This document shows, piece after piece, positions 1 through 10,900 of a stretch of 64,000 nt of DNA. Made by a program: the position numbers and the translations under genes. The first letter of the stretch is position 1. The number at the start of each line of letters is the position of its first letter. The notes below the pieces were generated by a model that saw only the letters and a program-made list of their open reading frames with translations, was not told the origin of the DNA and made no database searches. Location of the stretch: positions 53,173,749 to 53,237,748 of the forward strand of contig NC_053494.1 of assembly GCF_905171775.1 (NCBI RefSeq), read 5' to 3'. Origin of the DNA: Rana temporaria (lineage: Eukaryota > Chordata > Amphibia > Anura > Ranidae).

Positions 1-501
1 GCGTTCAGAAGCGAACGCTTACGTACGTAGCGCCCGCATATGAATACGGTGTTCAAACCATACAGGTGAGGTATTGCCGCGATCGGTGGAGCAATAATTC
101 TAGCCCTAGACCTCCTCTAACTCAAAACATGCAACCTGTAGAATTTTTTAAATGTCGCCTATGGAGATTTTAAAGGGTAAAAGTTTGTCGCCACTCCACG
201 AGCGGGCGCAATTTTGAAGCGTGACATGTTGCGTATCAATTTAACATTATCTTTCACAATAGAAAAAAAAAATGGGCTAACTTTACTGTTGTCTTAGTTT
301 TTAATTCAGAAAAGTGTATTTATTAAAAAAAAAAAAAAAAAGTGCCCGATTCCCTTTTACTTTTGTATTGTTTTGTTTATGTTTTAAACCCAATAAAAAT
401 TGTCAATTATAAAAAATAAAAATAAATAAAAGTGCTCTTGTAAGATCGCTACGCGAATACGGTGTAAAGTATTGCAACGACCGCCATTTTATTCTCTAGG
501 G
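1..501 (+). repeat. 3' part of a TTAA-bounded 'CCACTT' interspersed element, left piece
   Basis: This stretch matches, base for base over long runs, positions about 29400-29786 in the same window (shared blocks around 'cctatggagattttaa', 'tttgtcgcca', 'gcgacatgtt', and the ending 'attttattc[t/c]ctaggg'). The second copy lies inside a TTAA-bounded element at 28815-30099, so this is a fragment of the same family whose 5' half lies outside the window. It is cut at 494-501 by the hAT element that follows. No coding potential is visible. Confidence 0.8.
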
Positions 502-671
502 CAGGGGTGGGCAATTAATTTTTCGATGGGGCCACATGAGAAACTAAAAATATTTTGGAGGGCCGGGCCAAAAGGCTAAACTCAATACTGCATAAAATCA
601 ATTGTATTTCTTTATAAAAAGCAGTAAATATCATTGTTGGACAACTGGTACGAGTACTTGTTATAGACATT

Positions 672-1942
672 AGACAGGAGGGGGACAGAGGCTGGGGACA
701 TGACACAGGAGGGGGACAGAGGCTGGGGACATGACACAGGAGGGGGACAGAGGCTGGGGACATGGCACAGGAGGGGGACAGAGGCTGGGGACATGACACA
801 GGAGGGGGACAGAGGCTGGGGACATGGCACAGGAGGGGGACAGAGGCTGGGGACATGACACAGGAGGGGGACAAAGGCTGGGGACATGGCACAGGAGGGG
901 GACAGAGGCTGGGGACATGGCACAGGAGGGGGACAGAGGCTGGGGACATGACACAGGAGGGGGACAGAGGCTGGGGACATGACACAGGAGGGGGACAGAG
1001 GCTGGGGACATGGCACAGGAGGGGGACAGAGGCTGGGGACATGGCACAGGAGGGGGACAGAGGCTGGGGACATGGCACAGGAGGGGGACAGAGGCTGGGG
1101 ACATGGCACAGGAGGGGGACAGAGGCTGGGGACATGACACAGGAGGGGGACAGAGGCTGGGGACATGGCACAGGAGGGGGACAGAGGCTGGGGACATGGC
1201 ACAGGAGGGGGACAGAGGCTGGGGACATGACACAGGAGGGGGACAGAGGCTGGGGACATGACACAGGAGGGGGACAGAGGCTGGGGACATGACACAGGAG
1301 GGGGACAGAGGCTGGGGACATGACACAGGAGGGGGACAGAGGCTGGGGACATGGCACAGGAGGGGGACAGAGGCTGGGGACATGGCACAGGAGGGGGACA
1401 GAGGCTGGGGACATGGCACAGGAGGGGGACAGAGGCTGGGGACATGGCACAGGAGGGGGACAGAGGCTGGGGACATGGCACAGGAGGGGGACAGAGGCTG
1501 GGGACATGACACAGGAGGGGGACAGAGGCTGGGGACATGACACAGGAGGGGGACAGACGCTGGGGACATGACACAGGAGGGGGACAGAGGCTGGGGACAT
1601 GACACAGGAGGGGGACAGAGGCTGGGGACATGACACAGGAGGGGGACAGAGGCTGGGGACATGGCACAGGAGGGGGACAGAGGCTGGGGACATGACACAG
1701 GAGGGGGACAGACGCTGGGGACATGACACAGGAGGGGGACAGACGCTGGGGACATGACACAGGAGGGGGACAGACGCTGGGGACATGACACAGGAGGGGG
1801 ACAGACGCTGGGGACATGACACAGGAGGGGGACAGACGCTGGGGACATGACACAGGAGGGGGACAGAGGCTGGGGACATGACACAGGAGGGGGACAGAGG
1901 CTGGGGACATGACACAGGAGGGGGACAGACGCTGGGGACAGG
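672..1942. repeat. Minisatellite, 31-bp unit, about 41 copies
   Basis: A head-to-tail array whose unit contains ggggacagaggctgggg followed by acatgRcacagga. Copies differ at two main sites: acatgGcac versus acatgAcac, and agaGgctg versus agaCgctg. The agaCgctg variant is confined to the last third (from about 1555), a sign of local homogenisation. Because 31 is not a multiple of 3 and the unit has no stop in any frame on either strand, the array produces long spurious reading frames on both strands. It is internal to the hAT element. Confidence 0.97.
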
Positions 1943-2003
1943 CAGCCACTGTTTAATCAATAACAATTGACAACAGTGGCTGCATGCGATGTGGTCATGC
2001 GGC

Positions 2004-2447
2004 ATTTAAAGGGTTAAATCAGGCGGTGAAGAGCGATCCACATTTTTTTTTGCTTTTCAGAGGCATTTTATATCAATGTATTGCCTCTTCCTCTTAATAT
2101 AACCCAATAAATGCCGCATGACCACATCGCAGTGGTGTGCATGCCCCATGGACCTGCAATGCACACTATTGCAGCATGGTAGTGCGCCATTTAAAGGGTT
2201 AAATCAGGCGGTGAAGAGCGATCCACATTTTTTTTTGCTTTTCAGAGGCATTTTATATCAATGTATTGCCTCTTCCTCTTAATATAGCCCAATAAATGCC
2301 GCATGACCACATCACAGTGGTGTGCATTACATGCAGTTGTGAGCTGGTCACAGTGCAGCCACCATTCACTTTGCATTAGAGCCCCATGGACCTGCAATGC
2401 ACACTATTGCAGCATGGTAGTGCGCCATTTAAAGGGTTAAATCAGTC
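2004..2447. repeat. Direct duplication inside the hAT element
   Basis: A block starting 'catttaaagggttaaatcag' and running through 'gaagagcgatccacatttt' to 'ccgcatgaccacatc' occurs at about 2004-2130 and again at about 2190-2313. A third partial start follows at about 2427. A second shared block around 'catggacctgcaatgcacac' occurs at about 2145 and 2385. The pieces interleave, so the segment is a tandem duplication with a period near 186-240 bp. Confidence 0.85.
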
Positions 2448-2711
2448 GCAAGCCAGGCACATATCGCTTTTTCAATGTTGTGCCATTAGCTGTATAAGGC
2501 GGGCAATGAAGCAAGGAGAGACAATGGGCGGAGCTGGAGCGGAGTAAACTGGGAGGCTGGAGGGGCGGAGTTGCGATCGGCTAGAGAGGCAGAGGCCGGG
2601 AGGAGATGGTCTGCATCAGGCTGGAGGGGCGGAGTTCCGATCGCAGCCGAAAGCCAGGGGAAACAGGTTTCCTTGGGGAAACCAACTTCGACACAACACC
2701 GGCCCTGCCTA

Positions 2712-2992
2712 CTGTTATCACCGCGGCGACAGCGTTCGTTTGAACAGCTGTTTTCCCCGCCGCGCATAGACACTCCCCCTTGGACGGATCTGTCCAATCG
2801 CGAGCAAGGGGGAGTCACATAGACACTCCCCCTTGGACGGATCTGTCCAATCGCGAGCAAGGGGGAGTGTATGTGACTCCCCCTTGCTCGCGATTGGACA
2901 GATCCGTCCAAGGGGGAGTGTCTATGCGCAGCGGGGAAAACAGCTGTTCAAACGAACGCTGTCTGTAATGTTCCCCGCCGCGGTGATTAACG
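2712..2992. repeat. Large imperfect palindrome near the right end of the hAT element
   Basis: The block with 'ttggacggatctgtccaatc' occurs twice in direct orientation (about 2768-2815 and 2821-2868) and once inverted (about 2876-2926). The outer arms ('aacagctgttttcccc' left, 'ggggaaaacagctgtt' right, and beyond them 'caccgcggcg' / 'cgccgcggtg') extend the symmetry to about 280 bp. The structure could fold into a long hairpin. Confidence 0.85.
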
Positions 2993-3097
2993 TGGCAGCG
3001 GCGGCGATTTCGGCGGCGGCGGGGGGGGGCCGGATTAAAAGGTCCGACGGGCCGTATACGGCCCGCGGGCCGTAGTTTGCCCAGGTCTGCTCTAGGG

Positions 3098-3322
3098 TGT
3101 CGTACAGTGTGCCGTAAATCAGGGGAGATCTGGGCATGCTCCAGTGACGTCATTCTAAAGAACAAAAAAGGATTACAACAATACTAAGGATATTTGTACA
3201 AGTGTTCATTAGGGTTTTTTATGCCGATTTACATGGGATAAAGTTGTGGGGGAGGGTTTACAACTCAACTTACAACAAAAGTGACGTACACCGTCTACAA
3301 CATTTACCAAACCGAGTTATAA
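3098..3322. other. No identifiable feature
   Basis: I see no gene, repeat family or RNA signal that I can name here. It should be the right-hand continuation of the TTAA-type repeat after the hAT duplication, but it diverges from the copy at 29954-30099 within a few bases, so a further rearrangement or deletion is likely. Confidence 0.4.
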
Positions 3323-4278
3323 GTGTCGGTTCACACAGGGGCAACACGACTTCCAGCACGACTTTGCAAGACTACTTCAGCGCGACTTACAGCACAACTT
3401 CAAGTTTGCCTCCAGGACATGCGACTTTGCCAGTGGCCAATCAAACAATCAGCTCTGTGGGAGGGAGGGGTTTGCCTGAGAAAAAACAATTTTCTCTTCC
3501 TGTAAAGTTGCTTCAGTTAAAGTGGATGTAAAGCCACTCTCATCCTTTCTAAACTACTGCCATAGTGCTGATCTATAAGGATATAGATGCCTTCTGCATG
3601 TATCCTTACCTCTCAAATATCTTCCCTCTGTCTGTTATAAGAACTGAAAAACTGCAGATTCTGTGGGTGGATCTGTTGTCTGGAGCTCTGTGGGTGGAGT
3701 CGTGATGTCAGACGCCCCGCCCACATGCATTTTTTCCTATGTATTACTTACACTAAATTCTGCTATGATCACTAACATCACTAACAGTCAAAATCCAGTG
3801 ACATTTAAGACATGACTTCAGAAAAGGGGTGGGAATTAAAAAAAAAAAAAAAAAAATCTGTCTCAAGGCTACTGCATGAGATATGTAAATAACCTGTCAC
3901 TCACAGCAAGGTGGCGCAACGGACTAAGGTTTTTCTCTGTAAGTCCGTTTTATTTCACTGAATAAAAGAGGATTGCTCAGAGCTGTATTAACTGTGTGGC
4001 AAGACTGGGCACAGATGATGGGAAATCTTATACTGTACATTGTGACAAAAAAATTATTTGGGTTTACGTCCACTTTAAGACCGTGATCAGACTTTGGAGG
4101 CAACTTCCATTGAAATCAATGGGTACAAGTTGTCTTTAAGTAGTACAGGAACCTTTTCTGAAGTCAGAGCCACTTCAGTAGTGTACATCAAGACACTTCA
4201 ATTCAATGGAATTTCTCATGTCGTGCGACTTGGGGCGTCACAAGTCAGATCCCAATTCGCTGTAGTGTGAACCGGCAC
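3323..4278. mobile_element. TIR element with GTGYCGGTTCACAC ends, split by a nested TTAA element
   Basis: The left end is GTGTCGGTTCACAC and the right end, reversed, GTGCCGGTTCACAC. Near both ends the sequence has the unit 'cgacttcagaa...' style low-complexity typical of these short elements ('cacgactt', 'gcgactt', 'tgcgactt'). No target duplication was recognised, so the superfamily is left open. A TTAA element is inserted at 3517-4078. Confidence 0.6.
3517..4078. mobile_element. TTAA-target non-autonomous element (family D), nested
   Basis: Bounded by TTAA at 3517-3520 and 4075-4078 with inverted ends TTAAAGTGGATGTAAA (left) and TTAAAGTGGACGTAAA (right strand). TTAA targets are characteristic of piggyBac-mobilised elements. 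It interrupts the element at 3323-4278. A minus-strand 'gaggtaagga' splice-donor-like site lies at about 3603-3613. Confidence 0.8.
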
Positions 4279-4322
4279 TGACCCTACTACTTGAAAAAAC
4301 AAACCAGTTGGCCCCTGCTTTC

Positions 4323-4388
4323 AGGGAAGGAAGGAAGGAAGGAAGGAAGGAAGGAAGGAAGGAAGGAAGGAAGGAAGGAAGGAAGGAA
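4323..4388. repeat. (GGAA)n microsatellite
   Basis: An uninterrupted run of about 16 ggaa units. It is an ordinary length-variable simple repeat. Confidence 0.97.
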
Positions 4389-4687
4389 AATCAGGTTTTT
4401 AGTAAACAGTTGATTTTTGCAGGTCACCTAATGGGCTCTCTCACACTAATGGACTTTTGTGCATCTAAAAATGGCCCTTTAAAATGCTCATGAGCTTTTA
4501 ATACTCTCTCATTGACTTACAACGGAAAGTGCCTTTTTGATGCGCTTCTGGAAAACTGCACCAAAAGATGCAGCATGCCAGACTTGACTTTTTAAAGCGC
4601 AGTAAATCTGCAGTGTGTAGAGTTGCATAAAATTTATTGGGAAACAGTTTAAACACTTTTGTTGGGGAGTTTTTCAACTGTATAAAT

Positions 4688-4833
4688 CATGGGTCTTCAA
4701 ACTACAGCCCTCCAGTTGTTCAGAAACTACAATTCCCATCATGCCTAGTCATGTCTGAATGTCAGTGTGTTACAATGCCTCATGGGATGTGTAGTTCCGC
4801 AACAGCTGGAGGGCCGTAGTTTGAGGATCCCTG
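4688..4833. mobile_element. hAT-type miniature element
   Basis: Left end CATGGGTCTTCAAACTAC and, reversed, right end CAGGGATCCTCAAACTAC; both continue into 'gccctccag'. The interior is a near-palindrome around 'cctcatggga' / 'tcccatcatg'. Flanks 'tgtataaa' and 'actataaa' are a degraded 8-bp target duplication. The same architecture is seen in the element at 29787-29945. Confidence 0.75.
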
Positions 4834-4863
4834 GACTATAAACACTCAAACTCCGATAAAAGC

Positions 4864-5528
4864 TTAAAGTGGAGGTTCGCCGGTAAAATGGTGTTTTTAC
4901 CCTTAGATGTATGCTCATTTGGTCTAGGGCAGTGTTGGCGAACCTCGACACTCCAGATGTTTTTGAACTACATTTCCCATGATGCTACACTACACTGCAG
5001 AGTACATGAGCATCATGGGAAATGTAGTTCCAAAACATCTGGGGTGCCAAGGTTCGCCATCACTGGTCTAGGGGAATCTGGTTGTTGTTTAAAAATCCGA
5101 GCATTACTTACCGTTGTAGAGGGCGATCTTCTCCGCCACTTCCGGGTATGGGCTGCGGGAATGGGCGTTCCTTCTTGATTGACAGTCTTCCGACAGGCTT
5201 CCGACGGTCGCATCCATCGGGTCACGATTTTCCGAAAGTAGCCGAACGTCGGTGCGCAGGCGCAGTATAGAGCCGCACCGACGTTCGGCTTCTTTCGGCT
5301 ACGAGTGACGCGATGGATGCGACCGTCGGAAGCCTTTCGGAAGACTGTCAATCAAGAAGGAACGCCCAGTCCCGAAGACCCATACCCGGAAGTGGCGGAG
5401 AAGATCGCTTTCTACAACGGTAAGTAATGCTCGGATTTTTAAACAACCTGATTCCCCTAGACTAAATGAGCATACATCTAAGGGTAAAAAGAGCAGAAAC
5501 GGCCTTTATGGGTGAACTCCTGCTTTAA
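4864..5528. mobile_element. TTAA-target palindromic element, family A copy 1
   Basis: TTAA at both ends with inverted termini (TTAAAGTGGAGGTTC left; TTAAAGCAGGAGTTC right strand). The interior is a long foldback: 'gcgatcttctccgccacttcc' style arms meet at 5270-5290 around 'gccgaacgtcggtgcg'. Both arms carry an outward-running GGTAAGTA splice-donor motif (plus strand at about 5419; mirror copy at about 5107). It is interrupted by the hAT miniature at 4930-5065. Copies 2 and 3 (7540-8054, 31170-31690) lack that insertion. Confidence 0.88.
4930..5065. mobile_element. hAT-type miniature element inserted in family A copy 1
   Basis: Ends CAGTGTTGGCGAACCT and, reversed, CAGTGATGGCGAACCT. Flanked by exact GTCTAGGG octamers (4922-4929, 5066-5073). 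In the paralogous copies at 7540 and 31170 the site reads 'ggtctaggggaatc' without the insert, so the empty site is directly visible. Confidence 0.95.
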
Positions 5529-5546
5529 AAAAACGCAGGCAAGCAA

Positions 5547-5740
5547 AAAAAAAAAAAAAAAAAAAAAACACACCACGGTTATTCTGTGTTTGAGCCATAA
5601 GCTTTTGAGGGAGTAAAGTTTAGCTAAAGAAAGCAAAAAAAAAAAATATAATAATTTAATATATAAAAAATAATAAAATAATTAATAATTATTATATTAT
5701 TATTATTATTATTATTATAATAATAATAATGTCCTAAAGC
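5547..5740. repeat. Poly(A) and AT-rich simple repeats, including (ATT)n
   Basis: An A-run at 5547-5568, then A/T-rich sequence with an (att)n / (taa)n tract at about 5695-5730. No gene is visible. Confidence 0.9.
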
Positions 5741-6494
5741 TGTATGGATTTATTTTAACTGAACTTCACTTTAAAGCAGCAGCAATCCATAACTTACGTA
5801 AAGCAGTGCATTTTCCCTAATAATGCAAAACACAATCCTATGCAGAGGGTAGTGAACTGCTGAAATGTCACTAATTTGACTAAAATAAACTGACGAATAG
5901 ACTATATTAGGATCCATGGACACTGGGCTTTAAAAACACGCGCTCACTGCAAAAAAACAAACAAAAAACAAACAAACACTTACATTTAAAAGAGTTTCCC
6001 ATTGCAGATTTATATTTGAATACAAGAGGATGTACCCGACCGTATTTGTAATTGTACCATGCATAAATGTTATCGAGTATTAATTGCTTGCCTTAAAAAT
6101 ATGGAAGTGCATGTGTGTATGGCTTTCCTTAATTAAAAAGCTTTATAACCAAACACGAGTACAGAAAAATAATTGGGGGGACGTAGAGATATCTTATGTA
6201 CTACATATTCTGACAATAAGCCGAGACTGCAGCTATGGAAATCATTGTTTGAATGGATGATTCATTAAGAAATAAACACGTAGCACTGTAAAAAGGTGAG
6301 TCATCCAGCCCATTTTCCTACAACACACCCAGTATCTCGTGACAAAGAAATAATTAAACGTCAAGTCTATCCTATCCCATCTAACATCCTCCTACTTTAT
6401 CATTCTGATGTGCAGGCTTTAACCCCAACTGATGTTCACCATCACCACAACCATGTTATGAAAGACTGCTGTTGTAAAAGTAGTACTCCTTTTA
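5741..6494. other. No gene recognised
   Basis: A moderately AT-rich stretch with a few short open frames but no splice-site pairing, no family motif and no repeat I can name. Probably intergenic or intronic single-copy DNA. Confidence 0.4.
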
Positions 6495-6610
6495 TTAACC
6501 ACTTTAAGACTGCCCATATACCAAGGCAGGTCTGCTCTATTGAGTGAAACGACGTACCTGTACGTCGCTTCATGTAATGGATACAGGGAACACAAAGAGT
6601 GTGCCCGCAA
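6495..6610 (+). repeat. Fragment of a TTAA/CCACTT element (5' end)
   Basis: Starts TTAACCACTTTAAG and contains the typical 'cgacgtacctgtacgtcg' hairpin seen near the ends of this family. Only about 110 bp remains. Confidence 0.6.
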
Positions 6611-6859
6611 TTATCCACCATTCACTTTAATGGGACGGCTGGTGATGTGGCAGTGACACAACAAGGTGAGGGAAGTGGCGGCAGCAGGTGAGTGGATACC
6701 CACTGACAGGTGCTGCCATGATGAATCTAAAATGACAGGTGCTCTTTAAAATGTAAGGACTCATGCTTGCAGGCAGTTAGAGTCTTTAATGTTTGCAAAC
6801 AAAATGAAGGTTTCCAATTTAGAATAAGCCGTTAGTAAAACCGCGATATCAGAACAGAC

Positions 6860-7291
6860 TTAAAGGGTTTGTAAAGGAATTTTTTTTATCTTAATAGCTT
6901 CCTTTACCTTAATGCAGTGCTGTTTTCATGTCCTCATTGTTCGTTTTTGCTCTCAAGTTGCTGTAATTTTTCTCTGATCTCCACACTTCCTGGTTGTCTG
7001 TTTCCTGATAACCACAGTACTGGGAGCTTTCTCTCTGTGGTCACTAATCAAGGAGGTGTGATTACTGTGTGTCTAGTTTCTAGTTTCGTTTTCCAAACCA
7101 TCACTGCTCTATGGCTCTGTAAGGCAGAGAGGCAGGGAACATGCAAAAACGAAACTAGAGGAACATTATATGATTGATTTTTATCTATTTTTTATCGTTT
7201 AAAAGGAATCAGTTAACTATTATGTCTATTATACCCTGTAAAACAGTCATTTCAGCAAAAAAAATTTTTTAATTATTTACAACTCCTTTAA
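6860..7291. mobile_element. TTAA-target element, family B
   Basis: TTAA at 6860-6863 and 7288-7291 with inverted ends TTAAAGGGTTTGTAAAGGA (left) and TTAAAGGAGTTGTAAA (right strand). Related to 37336-37853 and 55304-55682. Nested in the hAT-type element of 6620-8126. Confidence 0.88.
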
Positions 7292-7539
7292 TCATACAGT
7301 TTTTAGTGTACATAGATTTGCAAAATGGGATAAAAAGGAATATTCCTGAACTATGTTTAATCTCATGGTCACTGTGAAATTGTGTGAATGCATCAATGCA
7401 GTGCGCATATTATCTCAGCTTATAGAGCTTTGATTTATTGAAGGCGTTTACCAAAAGTGTAAATATTGTAAAATATACAGCCTCATGCTACATAACCAAG
7501 CTCCATTTCATGCTGAACAAACTAAATGATCAATGTATC

Positions 7540-8054
7540 TTAAAGCGGGAGTTCACCCATTTATTAAAACATTTTTTTTCTCCCCTTAGATTCCTGCTCG
7601 TTCGGTCTAGGGGAATCGGCTATTTGTATTAAAATATGAGCAGTACTTACCCGTTTCCGAGATGCATCTTCTTCCGTCGCTTCCGGGTATGGGTCTTCGG
7701 GAGCGGGCGTTCCTTCTTGATTGACAGTCTTCCGACGGTCGCATCCATCGCGTCACTCGTAGCCGAAAGAAGCCGAACGTCGGTGCGGCTCTATACTGCG
7801 CCTGCGCACCGACGTTCGGCTTCTTTCGGAAAATCGTGACGCGATGGATGCGACCGTCGGAAGCCTCTCGGAAGACCGTCAATCAAGAAGGAACGCCCAT
7901 TCCCGCAGCCCATACCCGGAAGCGACGGAGAGGATGCATCTCGTAAACGGGTAAGTACTGCACATATTTTAAAACAAATAGCCGATTCCCCTAGACAAAA
8001 CGAGCAGGAATCTAAGGGGAAAAAGTGCCCTCTAAGGGTGAACCCCCGCTTTAA
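7540..8054. mobile_element. TTAA-target palindromic element, family A copy 2
   Basis: TTAAAGCGGGAGTTCACCC at the left and the same sequence reversed (GGGTGAACCCCCGCTTTAA) at the right, with TTAA at 7540-7543 and 8051-8054. Long foldback arms meet near 7795. Both arms carry GGGTAAGTACTG donors. This copy retains the empty CTAGGG site that is occupied in copy 1. Confidence 0.92.
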
Positions 8055-8126
8055 AATAGAAAACTATCGTTAGATAAAAAAAAAAAAAAAAAAAAAAAAT
8101 GTAATCATTGATTTATATCCACCCTG

Positions 8127-8438
8127 GTCTGCACTGAAATATCAAAGCGCTGATTATGAGCGCAGACCCCCCCCCCCCCCCACTCCGTGTCAGGAGAGAC
8201 ACTTATTGGCTCTCCTCTGCTTGAGCCCTGTCAGCGCGAAAAAGAGGAAACGCCGATAAAGTCACTTCCTGGTTACGATGTGATTAGCCGTGATTGGACA
8301 CAGCTGATCACATGGTAAAGAACATACATCACCAGGGGTGCGCACGAGCAGCTTATCCTGTTGGACATCATATGATGCCCAGTCAGGATAATAGAACCCC
8401 TGCCTGGCATTCTGCTACAGGCCAGGTGGGAAGGAGTT
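8127..8438 (+). repeat. TTAA/CCACTT element fragment
   Basis: Shares 'gctgattat', a C-run, and 'cagtcaggataa.agaac' with 24400-24543. It probably represents the 3' third of an element of that family with the terminal CCACTT end decayed ('ggtgggaaggagttaa'). Confidence 0.6.
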
Positions 8439-8977
8439 AAAATGGTATTCCCCACTGCCCTAAACATTTTAAAGTGAATATATAATCTAACGCGGACTTA
8501 TTTTACTCATCGTAGCACCCAAAACCTAAGGAGGAGAGGTAGCTTTCCTGAAGCAATGGCTGATTTGATCTCACTCCAATACTGAAGAGGAAAGGTCAGG
8601 GTTCTGTCTGCAGAAAACGAGGATTCCAAACTCTCTACAGCTGGTAAGCATACAACCAACTAATTGATTGGGCAGCTCACCGAATATTGGTACGCCAAGC
8701 CCCTTTGGCAGAGAGCCAATGACTAGCTACCAGAACAAGATGTCCAACTTTCTCAAGGAAAGTTTTCACAATATTTTAAATAGTGTAGAGAATCATACAT
8801 CAAGAAACACAAATACTAGTGCCTTGTAATATGCCACCAAAAAAAAAAAAAAAAAGCGATCCCAGAACCTAAAGCCCTGAAAGAAAATGGGTGTCAGCCC
8901 TCTCCACTACATTATGTGAACACACCCTCCATATACAGTGCTCAGCATAAACGAGTACACCAACAAATTTGTCACCC
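8439..8977. other. No gene recognised
   Basis: Nothing supportable except an A-run at about 8839-8855. The last 60 bp may already belong to the poorly preserved N-terminal part of the piggyBac reading frame that becomes recognisable at 8978. Confidence 0.35.
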
Positions 8978-9498
8978 CCCCCCCCATTAACTGGCCAATC
9001 TGGAATTCAGGTTGAAACAGCAGATTTTAACCACTTGGCATCCTGCCTATTGTTAAGACGGCCACAAGGTGGCTCTCAATTGCCGGGAGGACGTCTATAG
9101 ACGTCCTTGGCTCCTCCGGCCACTGGGGGGCACGCAAGCGCCCGCCGCATCTCCGAGATGCCGATGCGCGTGCCTGGCGGCCGCAATGTCCGCCAGGCAC
9201 CTGCGATTACACAGACAAGGATGTGGAAACACACAGATCCACGTCCTGTTTGGCGAGAGAGGAGACTGATGCTGTGTCCCTTGTACATAGGGACACAGAT
9301 CGGTCACCTCCCCCAGTTAGTATCCTCCACAGTTAGAAACACTATGCAGGGTACACATTTAAACCCTTCCTCGCCCCCTAGTGTTAACCACTTCCCTGCC
9401 AGTCACATTTATACAGTAATTAGTGCATATTTATAGCACTGATCGCTGTAAAAAATAGGATTTTTTGTACTCACCGTAAAATCCTTTTCTCTGAAGTC

Positions 9499-9683
9499 CA
9501 TGGACGGACACAGCTCCTTAAATCTTGACAAGTGGGTTATGTTCCCTGTTTACAGGAGAGGACTAGGCAGAAACATGTTAAATAGTTAAATACATGTTAC
9601 ATTAACAGAGTTGAACAGCCCCGCCCAGGGGGCGGTCCCTCCAGACATAACCCTCCTCACTGCAGCATGCAGCCTCAGTTCGT
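9499..9683. repeat. DIRS inverted terminal repeat (3' side of the minus-strand element)
   Basis: Pairs with 15119-15306, for example 'tccatggacggacacagctc' here against 'gagctgtgtccgtccatgga' there. Identity is high over the whole length. The outermost 45 bp (9454-9498) are not mirrored at the other terminus, as in DIRS1-type elements. Confidence 0.92.
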
Positions 9684-9715
9684 AACAAGCAGTACAAACC
9701 TAAAAAGGAGGGGTG

Positions 9716-9828
9716 GGAGCTGTGTCCGTCCATGGACTTCAGAGAAAAGGATTTTACGGTGAGTACAAAAAAATCCTATTTTCTCTTATCGTCCATGGAC
9801 GGACACAGCTCCTTAAATCTTGACAAGT
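9716..9828. repeat. DIRS internal complementary region (circle junction)
   Basis: Contains, around 9770-9790, the fusion of the two element ends: 'gtacaaaaaaatcct' (complement of the left terminus at 9456-9470) directly followed by 'attttctcttatcg' (complement of the right terminus at 15307-15320). Both sides extend into the ITR sequence. In DIRS replication such a region templates joining of the ends to form the circle. Its position next to one ITR, just beyond the recombinase gene, is the canonical one. Confidence 0.9.
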
Positions 9829-9984
9829 GGGACGTCCCCAAGCAGTGTCAAAAAACGAGGGGTGGGAAATATATCAGGAAAAACCATTTTTAACTTCACC
9901 CCAAAACAAGCAGAGCTCCTCAACGGAGGAGGTGCAACTTTAAACAGCCGCCGGCAAAAACTAGCGGCTGAAAAAAACATCATA

Positions 9985-10900
9985 AGATGCACTCACAGCA
10001 ACCATGTAAATTCTGGAAAAAGCGTGAAAGGACGAGCAAATCGCCGCCTCGCACACCTGTGAGACCGACGCATGATGTCGAAAAAAACCCAAAAAAAACC
10101 CAGGAAGCACCAATTGCCCTGGTTGAAAGTGCCGTGACCGGAAAGGGGGGCCCGCCCATTAGGAGCATAGGCCTGTATGACGGCCTGCCTGATCCACCGA
10201 GAAATGGTGGTCGACGAGACCGCCAGGCCCTTTTGTGGACCAGACACCGACACAAAAGAGAGTCAGAAGCTCCGAAATGGAGCTGTAGTAGACTGGTATA
10301 CCTGCAAAGCGCGTACCACGCCTAAAGTATGAAAGGCCGAAACCTCCTTCGGAAGAAGGGAAGGTCGCGGGCGCACCATCACCTAATCCTTATGGGGGAT
10401 CAAGCATGGCGGCTTGCAAGACAAGACCGCCAACTCAGAAACCCCTCTAACAGAGGTAAAGGCCACTAATGGGGCCACCTTCTGAGATAGTGTCAAGAGA
10501 AAATCTCTCTGATGTTTCCAAAAGGAAGGTTCCTGAAGAACCGAGAGCACCAGAGTCAAAACTCATGGGGGAAGAGATGGGCCAAGAGGGGAAAGTATAT
10601 GACAAACCCCTTGCACACAAAAAAAGGGGACCCACCAGGGAACGGGCCTCAAAAAGGCCACTAAAAGAACACAGCCAAGGCTGAAATCTGCCCCCAAACG
10701 GTGCTTTAAGCATTTTTTAGATCCAATCCAAGCTTTAAAAACAGCAGGACCCTGGACACCGAGAGTACGCCCGTGGACGTCACTCCATCCCTTCGCACCA
10801 AGAGAGGTACGACGGTAGATCCTCCGGAAGAAGACTACGGTGCCCTGTTGAGATGACCGAGTCAGACAGACCCTGGTCACTTAAAGTCTGGCTTCCAATA
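9985..10900 (-). pseudogene. DIRS tyrosine recombinase remnant
   Basis: Minus-strand translation shows the family signature across shifted frames: 'VSSTTISRWIRQAVIQAY' at about 10195-10250 and 'LSTRAIGASW' at about 10085-10130, which correspond to the C-terminal catalytic part of the recombinase (the H-x-x-R box plus following motif). The expected histidine before 'STRAIGASW' is replaced (A-L-S-T-R). Upstream, 'KAPF' at about 10695 fits the start of the catalytic core. Several frameshifts separate these blocks. The enzyme would have integrated the circular DNA copy. Confidence 0.82.

Larger units (their letters stand above)
502..3089. mobile_element. hAT-type non-autonomous DNA transposon with 8-bp target duplication
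   Basis: The left end reads CAGGGGTGGGCAA and the right end, on the opposite strand, CAGACCTGGGCAAA. The element is flanked on both sides by the identical octamer CTCTAGGG (494-501 and 3090-3097). Imperfect CAG(R)G-type inverted ends plus an 8-bp duplication are the hallmarks of the hAT superfamily. The interior has no transposase. It holds a 31-bp minisatellite, a duplicated segment and a large inverted repeat, annotated separately. It sits inside the TTAA-type repeat of 1-501. Confidence 0.9.
6620..8126 (-). mobile_element. hAT-type element (CAGGGTGG end), reverse copy, split by two TTAA elements
   Basis: The right end reads gatttatatccaccctg, the reverse of the left end of the element at 27450-28085. 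Internal blocks also match that copy reversed, for example 'ctttaatgggacggctggtg' at about 6627 against about 27910, and the region about 7295-7540 against about 27600-27780. It was interrupted by TTAA elements at 6860-7291 and 7540-8054. The left end is not defined. No target duplication was confirmed. Confidence 0.75.

Noticed and set aside
672..1942. CRISPR-like regular array
   Set aside because: Units are contiguous with no unique spacers, the context is an animal transposon, and there are no cas-like genes.
515..2005. Long open frames on both strands (up to about 500 codons)
   Set aside because: They are generated by the 31-bp minisatellite, which has no stop in any frame; the translation is the same repeat shifted through all frames.
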